DNA of 64,000 nt from Protea cynaroides (Eukaryota; Streptophyta; Magnoliopsida; Proteales; Proteaceae). Position 1 is the stretch's first letter, and each line of letters opens with the position of its first letter. The stretch spans positions 48,030,685-48,094,684 of the forward strand of contig CM053272.1 of the NCBI GenBank assembly GCA_028583415.1. The letters run 5' to 3'. Shown here one piece after another: positions 58,735 through 64,000 of this stretch. The translations under genes were made by a program, and so were the position numbers. The notes under the pieces were generated by a model that was given only the letters and a program-made list of their open reading frames with translations, did not search any database and was not told the DNA's origin.

Positions 58735-58960
58735 TTAGTCCGGGGGTCGGAAAATTCGATTAAAACAATCGACCCACCCATCGACCCCTGCATCGACCCT
58801 CGGCTCTCGGGAATCTGACAGAGAACCAAGGGTCGCACCCTGGGTCGGACATCCTCCGACCCCCCCATCGACCCCCGGCTCTCGGGAAGAATGGGTGATT
58901 TCCCAGGGTCGCAGACTGAGGGTCGGACACCCATCGACCCTGCAGTGAAAACACAGCATT
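58735..58960. repeat. GTCGA/TCGACCC-rich cluster
   Basis: Repeats of CATCGACCC, GGGTCGCA, GGGTCGGA and CTCTCGGGAA. The same vocabulary makes up the blocks near 12370-12490 and 12960-13160 in the solo LTR and 54355-54475 and 54960-55100 in the 5' LTR. Relative to the antisense gene it lies upstream, as the LTR clusters flank the LTR TATA box. Confidence 0.75.
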
Positions 58961-59087
58961 TTCGACAGAATGATCTGAAAAATTTGAAATTTGCAATTGT
59001 TAGTGGTTTTAAAATATGAGAATGAAGTATTTAATGATTGTCTCTCGTGTTCAATGATTTCAGGCAATCTCACTATCAGATTAATTA

Positions 59088-60556
59088 ATGACGGGACGAA
59101 GAGCAACCAGACAGAGTCGTAACTCTATCCCACCACCACCACCTGTGGGGGAAGATAACCAGACACACCCGAAAACACAAGGGGACATGAATACGGCACC
59201 ATCCATCATAAATGGGCAGGAAAATCCTACCAATCTGCCAGCTCCACCTACAGACTTGGCCACGGTCGTAATGAACTTGGCCCAACAACTGCAACAGATG
59301 CAACAGGCACAAGTTACTATCCAAGCTGCCATAGGCATAACTCTTTCAGCTGCACAAACACCTCCAATGCCAACCGGACAGGCAAGCACAGCACCAGGGG
59401 GAGTAACACAGTACCCCACGCACCGCAGACTCCTATCATGCAGGCTCAAGTACCGAATCCTGAGATAGCTCAAGGTGGATATCAATACCAACCACCTATG
59501 TATGGAGCGTATGTCCCGCAGCAACTAGACCACTCCAGACTGGTGGAGCGTTTTATGAAACTGAAGCCCAGAGAATTCAATGGCAAGCCAGCAGATCCTT
59601 TATGGCCGGGACACTGGGTTGATGAAATGGAAAGAAATTTTATGATGATGACACTAAATGAAGAAGAAAAAGTGTTGTGTGCCACCTTTATGCTGAAAGG
59701 AGATGCACACCATTGGTGGAGGTCTACCAGGGCGTATTTACTTACAAAGCACGCCCAACTGACTTGGGATATTTAGAAAGAGGTGTTCTTTGAGAAGTAC
59801 TTTCCGAGAAGTTTCAGAGATTCTATGGAAAGAGAGTTCCTGAGTTTATATCAGGGACAGATGACCGTGGATGCGTATACTCTGAAACTTCTCGAAAAGT
59901 ACTTCTCAAAGAACACCTCTTTCTAAATATCCCAAGTCAGTTGGGCGTGCTTTGTAAGTAAATACGTCCTGGTAGACCTCCACCAATGGTGTGCATCTCC
60001 TTTCAGCATAAAGGTGGCACACAACACTTAGAAAGAGAGTTCCTGAGTTTATATCAGGGACAGATGACCGTGGATGCGTATCAACAGCGTTATGAAGAGT
60101 TGTTCTTCTTTGCACCCACTAGTATGCAAGAGGAAAACACAAAGACCCGAAGGTTCGTCATGGGACTTAGGGGAAGCATCCGCGAGCACGTTCTGGGACA
60201 TGAAAAGAAAATTTAGAATGAAGCGGCACAAATTGCTTGAGTTATAAAATCGAGCCAGAAGGAGAGTTATTTCATGCAAAACAGAGGTATCAAAAGGCCA
60301 GCTGAAAATTCTTATAATGGAGGAAATAACAAGACATTCAAATCCTTCCGTGCTCAAGGTTTTACCACTGCAACCAAGACTACTCCCGTAGCTCAACAGC
60401 AACCGAAGCCAATTACTGAAGGGATAAAATGTTTTAACTGCAACCAAGTGGGACATATAGCAAGGGAATGTCCTAAGCCCAAGAAGCAGCTACATCAAGG
60501 ACGAGTTTACGCGGTTACATCCAAGGATGCTATCGCATGGCCTGATGTGGTCACAG
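59088..60556 (+). pseudogene. Tekay-like gag, broken by frameshift and inverted duplication
   Basis: Gag starts at ATG 59088 (MTGRRATRQSRNS) with a Pro/Gln-rich N-terminus. A one-base shift near 59411-59430 moves the frame to the gag core (LVERFMKLKPREFNGKP at about 59538; DEMERNFMMM; KGDAHHWWRS near 59698). A TAG at 59774 precedes FFEKYFPRSFRDSMEREFL. The coding line is then interrupted by about 200 bases of inverted plus direct duplication (59881-60081). It resumes at VDAYQQRYEELFFFAP, with stops near 60214 and 60238. It ends with the CCHC knuckle CFNCNQVGHIAREC at about 60430-60471. The last part joins protease across a putative 71-nt intron. It is dead as sequenced. Confidence 0.88.
59671..60081. 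repeat. fold-back inverted duplication with flanking direct repeat
   Basis: 59881-60029 is the reverse complement of 59671-59818. 60031-60081 directly repeats 59828-59878 (GAAAGAGAGTTCCTGAG...GATGCGTAT). The arms of about 148 bp are separated by about 62 bases. Confidence 0.95.
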
Positions 60557-60627
60557 GTATGACTTACATTTTTAGCTAGTTGTATTACATTGTATGAGCA
60601 TGTAGAGTAAACCAAAACAAATCACAG
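60557..60627 (+). other. putative 71-nt intron between gag and protease
   Basis: The segment starts GTATGACT and ends ATCACAG. It contains in-frame stops, and its removal joins GTC ACA G to GT ATC GTA, giving V-T-G-I-V-P-I-N as expected for chromovirus pol. TCACAGGTAT occurs at both borders (60551-60560 and 60622-60631), so a small insertion with a 10-bp duplication is the alternative. Confidence 0.45.
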
Positions 60628-63600
60628 GTATCGTACCTATTAATGACATTCCCGCCAGAGTACTCTTTGATTCAGGAGCTACTCATTCCTTTATATCTGT
60701 GACGTTTGGAAAGAAGTTAAATCTACCCCTTAAATCCTTAGACTACAAACTACTTGTACGATCACCTATGGGATTAGAAGTGGAGTTAAAAAAAGGTTAT
60801 GGACCATGTCCAGTTCTTATTGGTGAAAAGACCTTGGATGCGACCTTGATCCAATTTGAGATGACAGACTTTGACGTCATCCTAGGAATGGACTGGTTAG
60901 TTCGGCATTCTGCAGACCTATTGTGTGCCAAAAAGAAGCTGACATTTAAAGACAAGGAAGGAGCAGAGTTTAGTTTTTCGAGAACCAAACTTCCCCGTAA
61001 AAGAAAGCTCATACTCTTGGCGCTAAAGTCTAAGAAGTGCCTTGAGAAAGGAGCAGTCGGGTATTTAGTATCTGTGGTCGACCTTACCAAGGAAGCACCA
61101 CGAATGGAAGATATTGATGTCGTGTGGGACTATCCAGACGTATTTCCTGAAGAATTACCAGGATTACCACCCGACCGAGCTACAGAGTTTGTTATAATCT
61201 TATACCTGGAGCCGCACCAGTATCGAAAGCACCTTATCGAATGGCTCCTACGGAACTAAAGGAATTGAAAGTACAACTACAAGAACTGCTGGACAAGGGT
61301 TACATTCGTCCTAGTATATCACCATGGGGAGTGCCAGTATTATTCGTGAAGAAAAAGGACAGTAGCGTTCGTTTGTGTATAGACTACCGAGAACTGAATA
61401 AACTGACAATCAAGAATTGGTATCCATTGCCTCGGATCGATGACCTGTTCAATCAGTTGCAAGGTGCCAAAGTGTTCTCCAAGATTGATCTTTGGTCAGG
61501 CTACCATCAGTTGAAGATTAAGGATGGTGATATTCCCAAGACAGCATTCAGGACCAGATATGGACATTATGAATTTTTGGTCATGTCTTTCGGATTGACG
61601 AACGCACCAGCAACCTTTATGGAACTTATGAACTGGGTTTTCCACGACATGTTGGATACGTCGGTTATTGTATTCATTGATGATATATTAGTCTACTCCA
61701 AGGACGAGGAAATGCATGTTAAGAATCTAAACGTCGCTCTGCAACGACTACGTAAGGAGAAGCTCTATGCCAAATTTTAAAAGTGTGAGTTTTGGCTAAA
61801 GGAAGTTGCATTTCTAGGCCATGTAGTATCCGTTGAAGGAATCAAAGTGGATCCTAGCAAGATCAAGACTATGGTAAAGTGGGAAGCACCGAAGAGCGTT
61901 GCAAAAATTAGAAGTTTTCTGGGTCTAGTTGGGTATTATCGACGATTTGTGGAAGACTATTCCCAAATTGCCATACCTCTTACCAGTTTGACTAAGAAGG
62001 GTGAGAAGTTTGTTTGGACGGACAAATGCGAGAAGAGTTTCCAAACCTTGAAGGCTAGATTGATATCAGCTCCAATCTTGACCATCCCGATTCCAGGACA
62101 ACCTTTTATCTTGTACACCGATGCGTCAGGATTGGGATTAGGATGTGTACTTATGCAAGGAGAACAAATAATTGCTTATGCCTCAAGAAAACTGAAGACA
62201 CATGAGAAGAACTATCCTACACATGATTTGAAACTAGTGGCAGTAGTACATGTTGTACATGTTGTACATGCTGTCAAAATATGGAGACATTATCTGTACG
62301 GGGAGAAGTTTTAGATTAAACCAGACCATAAAAGTCTTACTTATCTATTTAATCAGAAGGAGCTGAATATGAGACAAAGAAGATGACTGGAACTATTGAA
62401 AGACTATGATTGTGATATCCAGTATCATCAGGGGAAAGCTAACGTAGTAGCCGATGCGTTGAGTAGAAAGGCAATGATAAAATCTCAGGGAGAGGTTAGC
62501 ACAACTGCCGCAATGTGTACTACCAGAAAGGTACTCAAGCACGGAAATGAACAGTTTATGATAGATGCACCAGATGGATCAGCCAACCAAGGATTTATTC
62601 ATCGGTTTTCAAATATGTTCGCTCCATTGAAGATTATACCGGATATAGTAGATGAAGTGAAGACAACTATCAAATCAGACCCTTACCTAAGAACGGTACA
62701 AGAGGACATCGAAAAAGGTAGGACTAACCCTGAGTTCACCTTGGACGAAGAAAAGGTACTGAAGTACAAAGAAAGAATAGGTGTACCCGAAACATAAAGC
62801 TTGGACATTAGACACCGATTGATGAAAGAAGCCCATACCACCATCTATTCGGTACATCCTGGAAGTACAAAAATGTATCATGATCTAAAAAAATTATATT
62901 GGTGGAGGGGAATGAAAGCAGATGTAGCTAAGTTCGTGTCTCAATGCCTAAATTGTCAGAAAGTAAAGGCTGAACGACAAAGACCGGCAGGACTATTACA
63001 GTCGTTACCGAAATCAGCATGGAAATGGGACTGCATCACTATGGACTTCGTCACAGGATTACCATTGACTCTTCGAGTAGTTGACGCAGTTTGGGTGATT
63101 GTAGACCGCCTGACTAAAACAACTCGTTTTATACCTATACGACCTCAGTATACACTAGAGAGGTTAGCTAAGCTGTATGTGGATAACATTGTGCGATTAT
63201 ACGGTGTACCTGAAAGTATTGTGTCCGATAGAGATCCACGATTTACTTCAAAGTTTTGGGAAGGATTGCAAAAGGCTATGGGTACAACATTGAAGTTTAA
63301 TACTGCATTCCATCCACAGACAGATGGACAGTCAGAGCGTACAATTCAGATTCTAGAAGATATGCTTCGAGCATGTGTAATTGATTTTAAAGGATTAAGG
63401 GATGAAAAGTTACCACTGATTGAGTTCGCTTATAATAATAGCTATCAGGCTACTATATAGATGTCACCCTATGAAGCACTGTATGGCAGAAAGTGTCGAA
63501 CTCCCTTGTTTTGGAATGAAGTTGGGGAACGTAGTATTGTTGGACCGGAATTTATTGAAGAGACTTGTCGAGTGGTCGACATTATCAAAGAAAGGGTGAG

Positions 63601-63999
63601 AACAACTCAGAATAGTCAGAAGCAATATGCCGATACCCGACGTCGATACCTGGAGTTCGTCGTGGGTGATAAAGTATTCTTAAAAGTATCGCCTATGCGA
63701 GGATTGAAACGGTTCAGACCGAAAGGGAAACTAAGTCCAAGATATGTCGGGCCATATGAGATTCTAGCTAAGCATGGGAAAGTGGCTTACCAGTTAGCAC
63801 TACCACCATCTATGTCAAGTGTGCATGACGTATTTCACATTTCCTTATTGAAGAAGTATGTCAAGGATCCGACACACGTTTTGACAATGGACTTACCCGA
63901 TTTGACTGAAGATTTGACATTTGAAGTAGCACCGACTGAAATCACTAGTCGGAAGGTTCAACGACTATGCAACCATGATATCTATTATGTTAAGGTCAC
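60628..63999 (+). pseudogene. Tekay-like protease-RT-RNase H-integrase, runs off the right edge
   Basis: Protease: LFDSGATHSFIS at about 60665 and the VILGMDWL flap partner near 60877. A one-base shift at about 61200 precedes RT, which starts at PYRMAPTELKELK. RT motifs are RLCIDYRELNKLTIKNWYPL (61371), DLWSGYHQLKIK, and the catalytic FIDDILVYSK at about 61674. A TAA at 61778 interrupts it. RNase H follows (FILYTDASGLGLG near 62107, with a VVH triplet expansion at 62243-62269), then stops at 62312 and 62384, then DALSRKA. After a TAA at 62795 comes integrase: H-x-G-STKMYHD with CLNCQKVKAERQ zinc finger at about 62850-62970, and the core (MDFVTGLP; VSDRDPRFTSKFW; FHPQTDGQSER). A TAG at 63458 interrupts it. 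The GPYEIL region and SVHDVFHISLLKKYV reach the edge. The chromodomain is outside. Confidence 0.92.
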
Positions 64000-64000
64000 C

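Larger units (their letters stand above)
54193..64000 (+). mobile_element. Ty3/gypsy chromovirus (Tekay-like), 3' end outside window
   Basis: Long 5' LTR 54193-56463, initiator tRNA-Met primer-binding site, a 2.6-kb leader with an antisense gene, then gag, protease, RT, RNase H and integrase on the plus strand. A long LTR, an iMet primer and chromovirus-type integrase point to Tekay; the chromodomain itself would lie past 64000. It is inserted into the Tat element. The left flanking pentamer is ACTTG. Stops and frameshifts make it non-autonomous as sequenced. Confidence 0.92.

Noticed and set aside
59081..59524. 147-codon minus-strand frame opposite Tekay gag
   Set aside because: Shadow of the gag N-terminus; no domain, splice sites or family resemblance.

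Overview
This window is nuclear DNA of a flowering plant. The evidence is an intron-containing CROWDED NUCLEI (CRWN/NMCP) gene, plant-type Ty1/copia, Ty3/gypsy Tat and chromovirus retrotransposons primed by plant initiator tRNA-Met, L1-type LINEs with a C-terminal RNase H, and many hAT/Mutator/PIF-like MITEs. I cannot place the species. Nearly all of the window is transposon-derived. One ordinary protein-coding gene and one tRNA gene stand out.

Layout: 1-6.9 kb is AT-rich intergenic DNA with microsatellites, a GATAC-rich MITE-like block and LINE tails. 6.9-15.65 kb is one L1-type LINE on the minus strand (ORF1 with DUF4283 and zinc knuckle; ORF2 with endonuclease, reverse transcriptase and RNase H). 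Its ORF1 is split by a 2.33-kb solo LTR (12216-14549) with perfect ATTAC target-site duplications. 16.1-23.0 kb holds a gypsy-type LTR fragment and a decayed copia element. The 5' side of the copia element, together with a piece of the LINE, was tandemly duplicated. 23.6-26.9 kb is a 3.3-kb element with about 535-bp inverted arms and a 228-bp Mutator-like MITE inside it. 27-36 kb has several MITEs with recognisable target-site duplications, a dead hAT transposase gene and a LINE RNase H remnant. The initiator tRNA-Met gene is at 36.57-36.64 kb.

39.0-45.2 kb (minus strand) is a seven-exon CRWN4/NMCP2-type nuclear lamina gene. Every splice junction is readable. A single missing base in an A8 run of exon 6 breaks the frame, and it looks like an assembly error or a recent mutation. 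46.3-48.4 kb has more MITE-like sequence. From 48.485 kb a Tat-lineage gypsy element (LTR, gag, protease, RT, RNase H and a second RNase H) runs rightwards until a Tekay-like chromovirus interrupts it at 54193, in its integrase zinc domain. The chromovirus has a 2.27-kb LTR of the same family as the solo LTR at 12.2 kb. It runs off the right edge just after the integrase C-terminal region.

The most unusual feature is in that chromovirus. Between the 5' LTR and gag, on the opposite strand, lies a decayed gene of about 460 codons. It has a plausible 5'-UTR intron, an N-terminal region like the 'putative plant transposon protein' family, and a C-terminal array of 14-residue repeats. Upstream of it is a cluster of GTCGA/TCGAC motifs like those in the LTR. 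The same element has a putative 71-nt intron between gag and protease and a fold-back duplication inside gag.
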